A stretch of 64,000 nucleotides of DNA from NCBI RefSeq assembly GCF_014844075.1, contig NZ_CP062165.1, forward strand, positions 6,138,001-6,202,000, written 5' to 3'. The notes under the pieces are model-generated. The model did not search any database. It had not been told where the DNA came from and saw only the letters and a list, made by a program, of their open reading frames with translations. The stretch is from Paenibacillus sp. JNUCC-31 (GTDB lineage: Bacteria; Bacillota; Bacilli; Paenibacillales; Paenibacillaceae). The position numbers and the translations under genes are program-made. The stretch's first letter is position 1. Every line of letters starts with the position of its first letter. Below, in pieces: positions 53,583 to 62,104 of this stretch.

Positions 53583-55037
53583 ATGTCAAAGGAAAATGAT
53601 AAACAGTTCGTGACTGAAATTACACCTCAGGGTGAAGATTTCTCACGCTGGTACATTGATGTTATTAAAAAAGCTGATCTCATGGACTATTCACCCGTGC
53701 GCGGATGTATTGTTTTCAAACCAGACGGCTTCGAAATTTGGGAGCATATCAAAGATGAGATGGACCGCCGTTTCCGAGAAACAGGTCATCGTAATGCCTA
53801 CTTCCCAATGTTCATTCCCGAGAGCTTTTTCCAAAAAGAAAAAGAGCATGTGGAAGGATTCAATCCTGAACTGCCTTGGGTAACAGAAGCGGGCGGTGAG
53901 AAGCTGGAAGAGCGTCTGGCGATTCGTCCAACTTCGGAAACCATCATTGGTCACATGTACTCCAAGTGGATTCAGTCCTATCGTGACTTGCCGGTGCTTA
54001 TCAACCAGTGGGCTAACGTGGTACGCTGGGAGAAGAGAACCTTGCCATTCCTTCGTACGAGTGAGTTCCTGTGGCAAGAGGGGCATACGGCGCATGAGAC
54101 AGAGGAAGAAGCACGTGAAGAGACGATGAAAATGCTGGAAATCTACCGCGAAGTGGTGGAAGAATATCTGGCGATTCCCGTCATTACAGGTCAGAAAACA
54201 AAATCAGAGAAATTTGCGGGTGCTGTAGATACTTTCTCCATCGAAGCGATGATGAAGGACGGACGTGCAGTTCAGGCCGGAACTTCTCATTATATGGGTA
54301 CGAATTTTGCAAAAGCATTTGAGATCCAGTATCTTAGTCGCAACAACGTGTTGGAACTGGCTCACACCACTTCATGGGGAACAAGCACGCGTCTAATCGG
54401 TGCGTTAATCATGGTTCACGGAGATGACCGTGGTCTTGTGCTTCCTCCTAAAGTTGCACCAACACAAGTGGTTATGATTCCGATTGGCCCGCCAAAAACA
54501 CGTGATGCTGTTGTAGGTCGTGCGGATGAATTGTTCGGTGAACTGAAACAAGCAGGAATTCGTGTGAAAATGGATGATCGCAGTGATGTTCGCCCAGGCT
54601 GGAAATTCAACGAATACGAGATGCGAGGTGTTCCGATCCGTCTCGAAATCGGTCCGCGTGATATGGAAAACGGTGTATGTGTACTCGTTTCCCGGATCAC
54701 AGGAGAGAAGAAAGTCGTAGAACAAGCCAATCTGGTGGAAGAAATCCAGGCGATGCTTACTCAAGTTCAGGCGGATATGCTGCAACGGGCTCGCACCTTT
54801 ATGTCGGACAACTTCTACTCGGTGGATACACTGGATGAGATGAAAGAACTGATGGAAAATAAACGCGGGTTCACACTGGCTGGCTGGTGCGGTTCAGAAA
54901 CTTGCGAAGATAAAGTAAGAGAAGTAACAGGTGCAACAAGCCGGAACATTCCGTTCCAGCCTGCGGAAGAAAAGCATACGTGCCTGGCTTGTGGTGAACA
55001 AGCGAAACACACGGTAGTGTTTGCAAGAGCGTACTAA
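53583..55037 (+). CDS. proS: Prolyl-tRNA synthetase, archaeal/eukaryotic-type (short form)
   Basis: 484 residues, against about 565 in B. subtilis. It charges tRNA-Pro. Class II motifs: motif 2 FLRTSEFLWQEGHTAHETEE and motif 3 GTSTRLIGALIMVHGDDRGL. No bacterial INS editing insertion lies between them. An anticodon-binding domain follows (PTQVVMIPIGPP). The C-terminal zinc domain carries CGSETCEDKV and CLACGEQ and ends in a terminal Tyr, typical of this class. It starts at 53583 (MSKENDKQF); the frame is open to 53562 but the ribosome site GGGAGG lies within that extension. It holds the same chromosomal place as the bacterial-type gene in Bacillus. Confidence 0.96.
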   Translation: MSKENDKQFVTEITPQGEDFSRWYIDVIKKADLMDYSPVRGCIVFKPDGFEIWEHIKDEMDRRFRETGHRNAYFPMFIPESFFQKEKEHVEGFNPELPWVTEAGGEKLEERLAIRPTSETIIGHMYSKWIQSYRDLPVLINQWANVVRWEKRTLPFLRTSEFLWQEGHTAHETEEEAREETMKMLEIYREVVEEYLAIPVITGQKTKSEKFAGAVDTFSIEAMMKDGRAVQAGTSHYMGTNFAKAFEIQYLSRNNVLELAHTTSWGTSTRLIGALIMVHGDDRGLVLPPKVAPTQVVMIPIGPPKTRDAVVGRADELFGELKQAGIRVKMDDRSDVRPGWKFNEYEMRGVPIRLEIGPRDMENGVCVLVSRITGEKKVVEQANLVEEIQAMLTQVQADMLQRARTFMSDNFYSVDTLDEMKELMENKRGFTLAGWCGSETCEDKVREVTGATSRNIPFQPAEEKHTCLACGEQAKHTVVFARAY

Positions 55038-55190
55038 GTCAGGAAGACTTGACTAACAGCACTTATTCACCGTAAGACGTAAGAAATGGAGAGCTTCTGT
55101 CGGATAAAATGAGTCGGTGCGGGTTCGGATCGGGGACATTTTTGAATGCAGAGGCTTTTTCTGTTTTAAGGGGGTTTAAGGAGGAACACG

Positions 55191-58100
55191 ATGAGTGGAT
55201 TCGAGGAGAAGAGAAAACGGTTTGAGTTGTTGATGAAACAGACAGAGCTTCCGGCTGGCCTAGTAGAGCCCTACTTTTTGGATGGATGGATTGAACGGGT
55301 GGAGACAAGTCGCAGCAACCGTGACTGGACGATAGTAATTGCAAAGGATACCTTGGTTCCTGCTCCAATCTATCGCACATTTTGCCTGCACATCCAGGAG
55401 AAAATGAATCATATTTCCAAGATTACGTTTGGTTTTAAATATAATGAGCAGGTCGAGATTAGTGATATTGTCAGCGAGTATTGGAACTTGTTCCTTGAAT
55501 GGGTTACCCGGGAGATCCCGTCTGTTAACGGTTGGATGAATCGTACGAAGTTTGAATGTGAGGCGGATCTGCTTCAATTGACCATGAGTGATACCATGTC
55601 GCTCGAGCTTGCGAAGAAGAAACAGATCGATCAGGCTATAACCGCCTTTTATGACAAGTATTTCCAACTGCCCTTGCGCGTCAAAATGCTGGTTGGTGAG
55701 GTTGGAAGCAACAAAGAGGCGATGGAGCAATTCCAGCTCAAGAAACGGGAAGAAGAGCTTCAAGTCATCGAACAGATGATGAGTGAAGTGGACTCGGAAA
55801 TACCTGAAGAGGAAGATCAGGGCGATGTTCGCTTGCAAATGGGATATGAGATTAAGGAACCACCTGTACCCATGCAGGAAATTCAGGATGAAGAGAAAAA
55901 AGTTACTTTACAGGGTACGGTCTTTGGTCTGGATCGCAAGGAATTGCGGAACGGGAATACCTTGTTTACTTTTTATCTGACGGATTTCACCGATTCCATG
56001 CAAATGAAGATGTTTGCCAAAACGAAAGAGGATGTCAAAATCCTAAGCCTGTTGGCTAATGGTAAATGGGTGAAAGTGCGTGGCCGTGTAGAGTATGATC
56101 GGTTCATGCAAATCCCGGAACTCGCCATGATTCCGTCGGATTTGGTGGAAGTAAAAGCACCCCCATCCCGCAAGGATAATGCAGCTGAGAAACGGGTTGA
56201 ATTCCATCTGCACTCCACTATGAGTACAATGGACGCTGTAACTTCGATCGACAAATATGTAAAGACTGCAGCGGAATGGGGACACAAAGCTATCGCGGTA
56301 AGTGATCATGGCGGTGTGCAGGTGTATCCGGAGGCGTCCAAAGCGGCCAAGAAAAACGGAATTAAAATGATCTACGGCCTTGAGGCCAATGTGGTGAACG
56401 ATTCGGTTGCTGTTGTTATGGCACCGCAGCCGTTGGAACTTAAGTCGGCGACATATATCGTCTTTGATATCGAGACCACAGGTCTGTCAGTGACCCAGAA
56501 CAAGATTATCGAGATTGCGGCAGTGAAGATGGAAGACGGTAAAGAGGTAGACCGTTTTGCTACGTTTGTAAATCCGCATGAGCGCATTCCATATAACATT
56601 CAGCAGTTGACTAACATTAATGATGAAATGGTGAAGGATGCACCTGAGCTGGAACCGGTTATCCGTGATTTTGTACAGTTTGCCGGAGATGGCGTATTGG
56701 TTGCGCATAATGCGCGATTCGATATGGGATTTATTCAGGCGTCGCTAAAACAGCTTGGTATGCCTGAGCTTCCAAATCCTGTCCTTGATACGTTGGAACT
56801 GGCGCGGTTGTTATATCCAAAAATGAAGAACCACCGTCTGAATACGCTGGCGGATAAATATAAAGTAGCACTGGAAAGTCATCACCGGGCAATTGATGAT
56901 ACGATCGCGCTCGCAGGCATACTGAATGGATTGGTTAATGATGCTGCCCAGCTGAAAGGTTTGACCATGCTGGATCGGCTGAACGATTACGTCGGCGTTG
57001 ATCTTTCGAATACGCGTCCGTTCCATTGCGGAATCTATGCTTTGAACGATGTCGGCAAAAAGAATCTCTATAAACTGGTATCACTTTCTCATACGGAGCA
57101 TTTCAAACGGGTGCCTTGTATTCCAAAATCGAAGCTGATCAATTTGCGAGAAGGTCTCATTATTTTATCCGGTTGTGAAAAAGGTGAGTTTTTCGAGGCT
57201 GTGCTCAACAAATCACTTGAAGAGGCGGAAGAAATAGCTCATTTCTATGACATTCTGGAGATCCAGCCTCTGACGATGTATATGCATTTGGTGGACAAAG
57301 GGCTGGTGGCTACACCTGAAGAGTTGAAGCTCGCTGTTCGTAAAGTCGTCGACATTGGTGAAAAATTGGGGAAACCGGTCATAGCCACAGGGAACGTGCA
57401 TTATCTGGAGCCGCGCGACAAGCTATATCGGGATATCACCATTCACGGAATTACAGGATTCAGCCCGCTCAAAGATCAACGCAAACCGGATGCTCACCTA
57501 AGAACGACGGATGAAATGCTGGAAGAGTTCCAGTACCTGGGCCAAGAGAAAGCCTACGAAGTTGTCGTTACGAATACGGTGGAATTGGCTGATCGATTTG
57601 AAGAAATTAAACTGTTCCCGGACAAGCTGTTTACCCCGATTCTGGAAGGCGCGGACGATGAAATCCGTAATACCTGCTATAATACCGCCAAGTCGATTTA
57701 TGGTGAAGAACTGCCGGAAGTCATTGTGGCACGACTGGAAAAAGAATTGAAGCCAATTATCAAATACGGTTTTTCTGCCAACTATCTGATCTCGGAACGT
57801 TTGGTTAAAAAATCGAATCAGGATGGCTATCTTGTCGGCTCCCGGGGTTCAGTAGGTTCGTCTGTAGTTGCTACTTTTCTGGGTATTTCCGAAGTTAACC
57901 CGTTGCCAGCACACTATATTTGTGTGAATCCGGAGTGCAAGCACAGTGAATGGTTCCTGGACGGCAGTGTGCCGAGTGGATTTGACCTTCCTGAGAAAGA
58001 ATGTCCTGATTGTGGAGGCCGATTAAAAGGCGAAGGGCAAGATATTCCGTTTGAGACCTTCCTTGGTTTTAAAGGGGACAAGGTTCCCGATATTGACTTG

Positions 58101-59510
58101 AATTTCTCGGGTGATTATCAGCCACATGCCCATAACTATACGAAGGTGCTTTTCAGTGAAAAGAGTGTATTCCGTGCGGGGACGATTGGTACGGTCGCTG
58201 AGAAAACGGCGTTTGGTTTTGCCAAGAAATATGAGGAAGAACATCATAAGAAATGGCGCGGGGCTGAGCTAAACCGTCTGGCTTCGGGTTGTACCGGGGT
58301 TAAACGTAGTACAGGACAGCATCCCGGTGGTATTGTCGTTGTGCCGGATTATATTGAAGTGGAAGATGTAACACCTGTACAGTTCCCGGCTGATGACGTA
58401 AACGCGGAGTGGAAGACAACACATTTTGACTATCACGCCTTCGAAGAGAACTTGCTGAAACTCGATATTTTGGGTCATGATGATCCTACTATGATGCGGA
58501 TGCTGCAAGATTTGACGGGTGTCGATCCAACCACCATTCCGATGAATGATCCTAAAGTCATGAGTATGTTCAACTCGACGGAGGCGCTGGGGGTTACGCC
58601 GGAGCAGATTCGTTCGCCAGTTGCCACTTTTGGTGTACCGGAGATGGGGACGAAATTCGTACGTCAGATGCTTGTTGAATCCCAGCCTTCATCTTTTGCC
58701 GATCTACTCCAGATCTCCGGTTTGTCTCACGGTACGGGGGTATGGCTCGGTAATGCACAAGATTTAATCAAAAATGGAACATGTAACATCAAAACGGTGA
58801 TTGGTTGCCGGGATGATATCATGTTGTTCCTGATTTATAAGGCCGGTATGGACGCCAGTCTTGCCTTTAAAATTACGGAGAGTGTGCGTAAGGGTCGTGG
58901 TTTGCCGCAAGAATGGATTGATGAGATGAAAAATTGCAAGGTGCCGCAATGGTACATTGATTCCTGTCTGAAAATCCAGTACATGTTTCCGAAGGCCCAC
59001 GCGGCCGCATATGTTATCTCGGCAGTACGCACAGCGTACTTTAAGCTGTATCACCCGATTGAATATTATGCGACATATTTCACAGTCCGTGCGGATGAGT
59101 TTGACATTGAACTGGTATGTCAGGGATATGAGCCCATCTATCGGAAGATCGTAGAGATTGAGCAATTAGGTTTCCAGGCACCACCAAAAGAAAAAAATAT
59201 GCTGCCTGTTCTTGAGATGGCTCTGGAAATGGCAGCACGCGGATTCTCGCTCAAGCCGATTGATCTGTATCGTTCGGAAGCGACCAAGTTTATTGTTGAT
59301 GGAAATTCACTGATTCCTCCTTTTTCAGCATTGGGAGGAATCGGAGATAATGCTGCACGCAATATCGCAGCAGCAAGGGAGCATGGCGAATTCCTGTCGA
59401 TCGAAGATTTCCAACAGAAGTCCAAAGCGAGTAAAACGATTGTGGAGCTGTTAACAGGCATGGGATGCTTCCGTGGTTTGCCGGAAAGCAATCAATTATC
59501 ACTGTTCTAA
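55191..59510 (+). CDS. polC: DNA polymerase III alpha subunit, Gram-positive PolC
   Basis: 1439 residues, the usual PolC length. Main replicative polymerase. Domain order: N-terminal regions (~1-220), an OB fold (~240-325, TVFGLDRKELRNGNTLFTFY), a PHP domain split by the proofreading exonuclease (EFHLHSTMSTMDAVTSI near 340; DIETTGLSVTQNKIIEIAAV near 425; HNARFDMGFI), then a polymerase core with zinc-binding Cys pairs (CVNPECKH...CPDCGG), catalytic region PDIDLNFSGDY and a helix-hairpin-helix. It starts after TTAAGGAGGAACACG. A 153-bp gap without a clear signal separates it from proS. Confidence 0.98.
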   Translation: MSGFEEKRKRFELLMKQTELPAGLVEPYFLDGWIERVETSRSNRDWTIVIAKDTLVPAPIYRTFCLHIQEKMNHISKITFGFKYNEQVEISDIVSEYWNLFLEWVTREIPSVNGWMNRTKFECEADLLQLTMSDTMSLELAKKKQIDQAITAFYDKYFQLPLRVKMLVGEVGSNKEAMEQFQLKKREEELQVIEQMMSEVDSEIPEEEDQGDVRLQMGYEIKEPPVPMQEIQDEEKKVTLQGTVFGLDRKELRNGNTLFTFYLTDFTDSMQMKMFAKTKEDVKILSLLANGKWVKVRGRVEYDRFMQIPELAMIPSDLVEVKAPPSRKDNAAEKRVEFHLHSTMSTMDAVTSIDKYVKTAAEWGHKAIAVSDHGGVQVYPEASKAAKKNGIKMIYGLEANVVNDSVAVVMAPQPLELKSATYIVFDIETTGLSVTQNKIIEIAAVKMEDGKEVDRFATFVNPHERIPYNIQQLTNINDEMVKDAPELEPVIRDFVQFAGDGVLVAHNARFDMGFIQASLKQLGMPELPNPVLDTLELARLLYPKMKNHRLNTLADKYKVALESHHRAIDDTIALAGILNGLVNDAAQLKGLTMLDRLNDYVGVDLSNTRPFHCGIYALNDVGKKNLYKLVSLSHTEHFKRVPCIPKSKLINLREGLIILSGCEKGEFFEAVLNKSLEEAEEIAHFYDILEIQPLTMYMHLVDKGLVATPEELKLAVRKVVDIGEKLGKPVIATGNVHYLEPRDKLYRDITIHGITGFSPLKDQRKPDAHLRTTDEMLEEFQYLGQEKAYEVVVTNTVELADRFEEIKLFPDKLFTPILEGADDEIRNTCYNTAKSIYGEELPEVIVARLEKELKPIIKYGFSANYLISERLVKKSNQDGYLVGSRGSVGSSVVATFLGISEVNPLPAHYICVNPECKHSEWFLDGSVPSGFDLPEKECPDCGGRLKGEGQDIPFETFLGFKGDKVPDIDLNFSGDYQPHAHNYTKVLFSEKSVFRAGTIGTVAEKTAFGFAKKYEEEHHKKWRGAELNRLASGCTGVKRSTGQHPGGIVVVPDYIEVEDVTPVQFPADDVNAEWKTTHFDYHAFEENLLKLDILGHDDPTMMRMLQDLTGVDPTTIPMNDPKVMSMFNSTEALGVTPEQIRSPVATFGVPEMGTKFVRQMLVESQPSSFADLLQISGLSHGTGVWLGNAQDLIKNGTCNIKTVIGCRDDIMLFLIYKAGMDASLAFKITESVRKGRGLPQEWIDEMKNCKVPQWYIDSCLKIQYMFPKAHAAAYVISAVRTAYFKLYHPIEYYATYFTVRADEFDIELVCQGYEPIYRKIVEIEQLGFQAPPKEKNMLPVLEMALEMAARGFSLKPIDLYRSEATKFIVDGNSLIPPFSALGGIGDNAARNIAAAREHGEFLSIEDFQQKSKASKTIVELLTGMGCFRGLPESNQLSLF

Positions 59511-59600
59511 AATGGCAATTGGAGCATCCAGTCAAGGTTTGTCATCTGAATACGTAAATTTTTCTTCATTAGTGGTTAAAATAGCAGAGTGATCGCTTAC

Positions 59601-59629
59601 TTGTCACTATTACCAGACTATGTTATAAT
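59601..59629 (+). promoter_or_regulatory. Sigma-A promoter of the rimP-nusA-infB operon
   Basis: TTGTCA (59601-59606), 17-bp spacer, TATAAT (59624-59629). Strong near-consensus promoter, 90 bp after the polC stop. Expected start near 59636. Confidence 0.85.
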
Positions 59630-59658
59630 TTTTGAAGTGAACGAGATAGTACGAATTT

Positions 59659-59686
59659 CTAAAGAGTGGGGAAACCCACTCTTTAG
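59659..59686 (+). other. Perfect 12-bp hairpin with GAAA loop in the rimP leader
   Basis: CTAAAGAGTGGG (59659-59670), tetraloop GAAA, CCCACTCTTTAG (59675-59686). It is followed by TCTTTGG, not a real U-tract, so it is more likely a leader structure than a strong terminator. It begins about 23 nt after the predicted transcription start. Confidence 0.7.
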
Positions 59687-59767
59687 TCTTTGGTATACAA
59701 GAATCTTGGGTAATGAAGAAATTGCCAGTCATTTTGCTGGTGTAACCTAAGTTGGAGGTTATCGGTT

Positions 59768-60229
59768 TTGAGCACAACGAACATTAAATCTACCGTGGAA
59801 GAAATGATCCAACCCTACTTGAATGAACAAGGCTTCGAGCTGGTTGACATCGAATACGTCAAAGAAGGCAGCAACTGGTTTTTACGGGTGTATGTCGACA
59901 AAGAGGGTGGCATCGACATCGATGATTGCGTCTTGATCAGCGAAAAGCTGAGTGCCAAGCTGGATGAGAACGATCCGATTCCGACCATCTATTTCCTTGA
60001 AGTGTCTTCTCCCGGTGCGGAGCGTCCACTGAAAAAACCGGAGGATGTTGCCAAATCCGTAGGCAAAAACGTATTTGTTACAACCTACGAGCCGGTAAAT
60101 GGAATAAAGGAATTTGAAGGCAAGCTGCTTTCTTTTGATGACGGGGAACTTGTGATCGAAGCAGGCAAGAAACAGCATGCCATTCTTTATGACAAGGTAG
60201 CGAGTGCGCGCCTGGCCATACTGTTTTAA
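59768..60229 (+). CDS. rimP: Ribosome maturation factor RimP
   Basis: 153 residues. RimP helps 30S subunit maturation. Motifs: EQGFELVDIEYVKEGSNWFL, RVYVDKEGGIDIDDCVLISEKLS, YFLEVSSPGAERPLKKPED. It starts with TTG at 59768, 9 nt after GGAGG. First gene of the nusA operon, with a strong promoter upstream. A hairpin lies between it and nusA. Confidence 0.96.
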   Translation: MSTTNIKSTVEEMIQPYLNEQGFELVDIEYVKEGSNWFLRVYVDKEGGIDIDDCVLISEKLSAKLDENDPIPTIYFLEVSSPGAERPLKKPEDVAKSVGKNVFVTTYEPVNGIKEFEGKLLSFDDGELVIEAGKKQHAILYDKVASARLAILF

Positions 60230-60272
60230 GTGCCTTGTTCACTTTATTAATGAAAAAGACACATCTCACGAT

Positions 60273-60311
60273 AACGGCAAAGTGCTCATGAGTTCAGAGC
60301 CTTTCGCCGTT
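60273..60311 (+). other. Hairpin between rimP and nusA
   Basis: AACGGC (60273-60278) pairs with GCCGTT (60306-60311), with inner AAG/CTT and GCTC/GAGC pairs, and is followed by TTTACG. It may be a weak intrinsic terminator or attenuator upstream of nusA. Confidence 0.5.
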
Positions 60312-60352
60312 TTACGTATGAGATGCCATGTTTGAAAGGGGGATCAACATTC

Positions 60353-61450
60353 ATGAGTATGGATTTTATTGAAGCAATGAATGAATTGGAGCGGGAAAAA
60401 GGGATCAGCAAGGATGTGCTGTTTGAAGCGATCGAGGCGGCATTAATCTCCAGCTACAAGCGTAATTTCAACACCGCCCAGAATGTGCGTGTTGATATGA
60501 ACCGTAATACGGGAGTGATTCGTGTATATGCCCGTAAATTGATTGTGGAAGAAGTCCTGGATTCACGTACCGAAATTTCATTGCCTGCTGCACGGGAAAT
60601 CAACCCACACTTCCAGCTGGAAGATATTGCGGAGATTGAAGTTACGCCGCGTGATTTCGGACGTATCGCAGCACAAACTGCCAAACAGGTAGTTACCCAG
60701 CGGATTCGTGAAGCCGAACGCGGCCTGATCTACAACGCTTTCGTAGATAAGGAAGAAGACATCGTTACGGGAGTGGTGCAGCGTCAGGATTTGCGCAATA
60801 TCTACATCGATCTGGGCAAAATCGAAGCGGCTTTGCCGCTGACCGAATTGATGCCGAACGAGAAGTTTGTTCATGGTGACCGCATTAAGGCGTACATCAC
60901 CAAGGTCGAGAATACGACCAAAGGGCCGCAAATCATTTTGTCCCGTACTCATCCGGGCTTGTTGAAACGTCTCTTTGAACTGGAAGTACCTGAGATTTTT
61001 GACGGTGTAGTTGAGATTCGCTCCGTCGCACGTGAAGCGGGTTTCCGCTCCAAGATTGCCGTTCATTCCCGCAATGAGGAAGTCGATCCGGTTGGATCGT
61101 GTGTAGGTCCGAAGGGAATGCGCGTGCAGACCATTGTGGGTGAGCTGCGCGGTGAAAAAATTGACATCGTTCGTTTTTCCGACCAGGTAGACGAATATGT
61201 GGCTAATGCACTTAGTCCTTCCAAAGTGTTGGAAGTTCAAGTATTCGAGGAAGAAAAGATGGCTCGGGTAATCGTTCCCGACTATCAGCTGTCCCTCGCC
61301 ATTGGGATCAAAGGCCAAAATGCCCGATTGGCAGCCAAATTGACCGGCTGGAAAATCGACATTAAGAGCGAGAGCCAGGCGGAACAGGAATTCGGCAGAG
61401 AGAAAGATTCTTCTTCGGAAATGCATCAAGATTCCGTCTCCGTCGACTAA
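60353..61450 (+). CDS. nusA: Transcription termination/antitermination factor NusA
   Basis: 365 residues. NusA binds RNA polymerase and modulates pausing, termination and antitermination. N-terminal domain FIEAMNELEREKGISKDVLF; S1 domain with DIVTGVVQRQDLRNIYIDLG; KH domains with GSCVGPKGMRVQTIVGELRG and VPDYQLSLAIGIKGQNARLAAKL. It ends with a short Ser/Gln/Glu-rich tail, without the C-terminal acidic repeats of E. coli NusA, as in Bacillus. The ATG at 60353 follows GAAAGGGGGATC; an ATG at 60359 is also possible. Confidence 0.97.
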   Translation: MSMDFIEAMNELEREKGISKDVLFEAIEAALISSYKRNFNTAQNVRVDMNRNTGVIRVYARKLIVEEVLDSRTEISLPAAREINPHFQLEDIAEIEVTPRDFGRIAAQTAKQVVTQRIREAERGLIYNAFVDKEEDIVTGVVQRQDLRNIYIDLGKIEAALPLTELMPNEKFVHGDRIKAYITKVENTTKGPQIILSRTHPGLLKRLFELEVPEIFDGVVEIRSVAREAGFRSKIAVHSRNEEVDPVGSCVGPKGMRVQTIVGELRGEKIDIVRFSDQVDEYVANALSPSKVLEVQVFEEEKMARVIVPDYQLSLAIGIKGQNARLAAKLTGWKIDIKSESQAEQEFGREKDSSSEMHQDSVSVD

Positions 61451-61476
61451 AGTAAAGCACGGGGGGGCGCTAATGT

Positions 61477-61785
61477 ATGAAAACAAAAAAAGTGCCGTTA
61501 CGCAAATGTGTGGCGTGTCAGGAAATGATGCCCAAAAAGCAGCTGATCCGTATCGTTAAAACGCCAGATGATGAAGTGCTGATCGATTTGTCTGGCAAAA
61601 AATCCGGACGTGGCGCTTATTTATGCGGCAAAGAGTCCTGTTTTAAACTTTCACTCAAAAACCGGTCTCTGGATCGAGCGCTAAAGGGCAAGGTTTCACC
61701 GGAAATTTACGAGCAATTGGCAGCTGATTTCGTCGCAGTAGAGGATGAATTCATAGCCGCACAGGAGGGAGAACATGATGAATGA
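61477..61785 (+). CDS. rnpM: RNase P modulator RnpM (YlxR)
   Basis: 102 residues of the DUF448/YlxR family, now known as a regulator that binds RNase P RNA in B. subtilis. The signature is RKCVACQEMMPKKQLIRIVK, then GRGAYLCGKESCF. It lies between nusA and ylxQ in the standard order. It starts at 61477 after GGGGGGGCGC and overlaps the start of ylxQ by 11 bp. Confidence 0.93.
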   Translation: MKTKKVPLRKCVACQEMMPKKQLIRIVKTPDDEVLIDLSGKKSGRGAYLCGKESCFKLSLKNRSLDRALKGKVSPEIYEQLAADFVAVEDEFIAAQEGEHDE

Positions 61786-62104
61786 TAAAACGCTGTCTTA
61801 TCTGGGACTCTCCATGCGTGCAGGCAAACTTGTAACAGGTGAAGAAATTGTGCTTAAAGCGATCCGTTCTTCCGAAGCTAAAATGGTTATTGTTGCGGGT
61901 GACGCCTCGGCCAATACACAGAAGAAATTTCGCGACAAATGCGGGACATATAAAGTTCCACTGGTGATCGGATTTGACCGGGATAGTCTAGGTTCAAGTA
62001 TCGGTAAAGAAACGCGGGTTGTTCTTGCAGTAACGGATCGAGGGTTTGCAAAAATGATCTCCAAGCAAGTCGGTATAATGTCGGAGGTGGAGTATATTGA
62101 GTAA
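61775..62104 (+). CDS. rplGA: L7Ae-family K-turn RNA-binding protein YlxQ
   Basis: 109 residues of the ribosomal L7Ae/L30e family. YlxQ binds kink-turn RNA in B. subtilis. Motifs: [38 protein letters not shown] and [16 protein letters not shown]. It starts at 61775 behind AGGAGGGAGAAC, overlapping rnpM. infB starts 8 bp before its end, so the chain is translationally coupled. Confidence 0.92.
   Translation: MMNDKTLSYLGLSMRAGKLVTGEEIVLKAIRSSEAKMVIVAGDASANTQKKFRDKCGTYKVPLVIGFDRDSLGSSIGKETRVVLAVTDRGFAKMISKQVGIMSEVEYIE

Noticed and set aside
60578-61486. 302-codon minus-strand frame opposite nusA
   Set aside because: Antisense to conserved NusA coding sequence with no recognisable domain or ribosome site.
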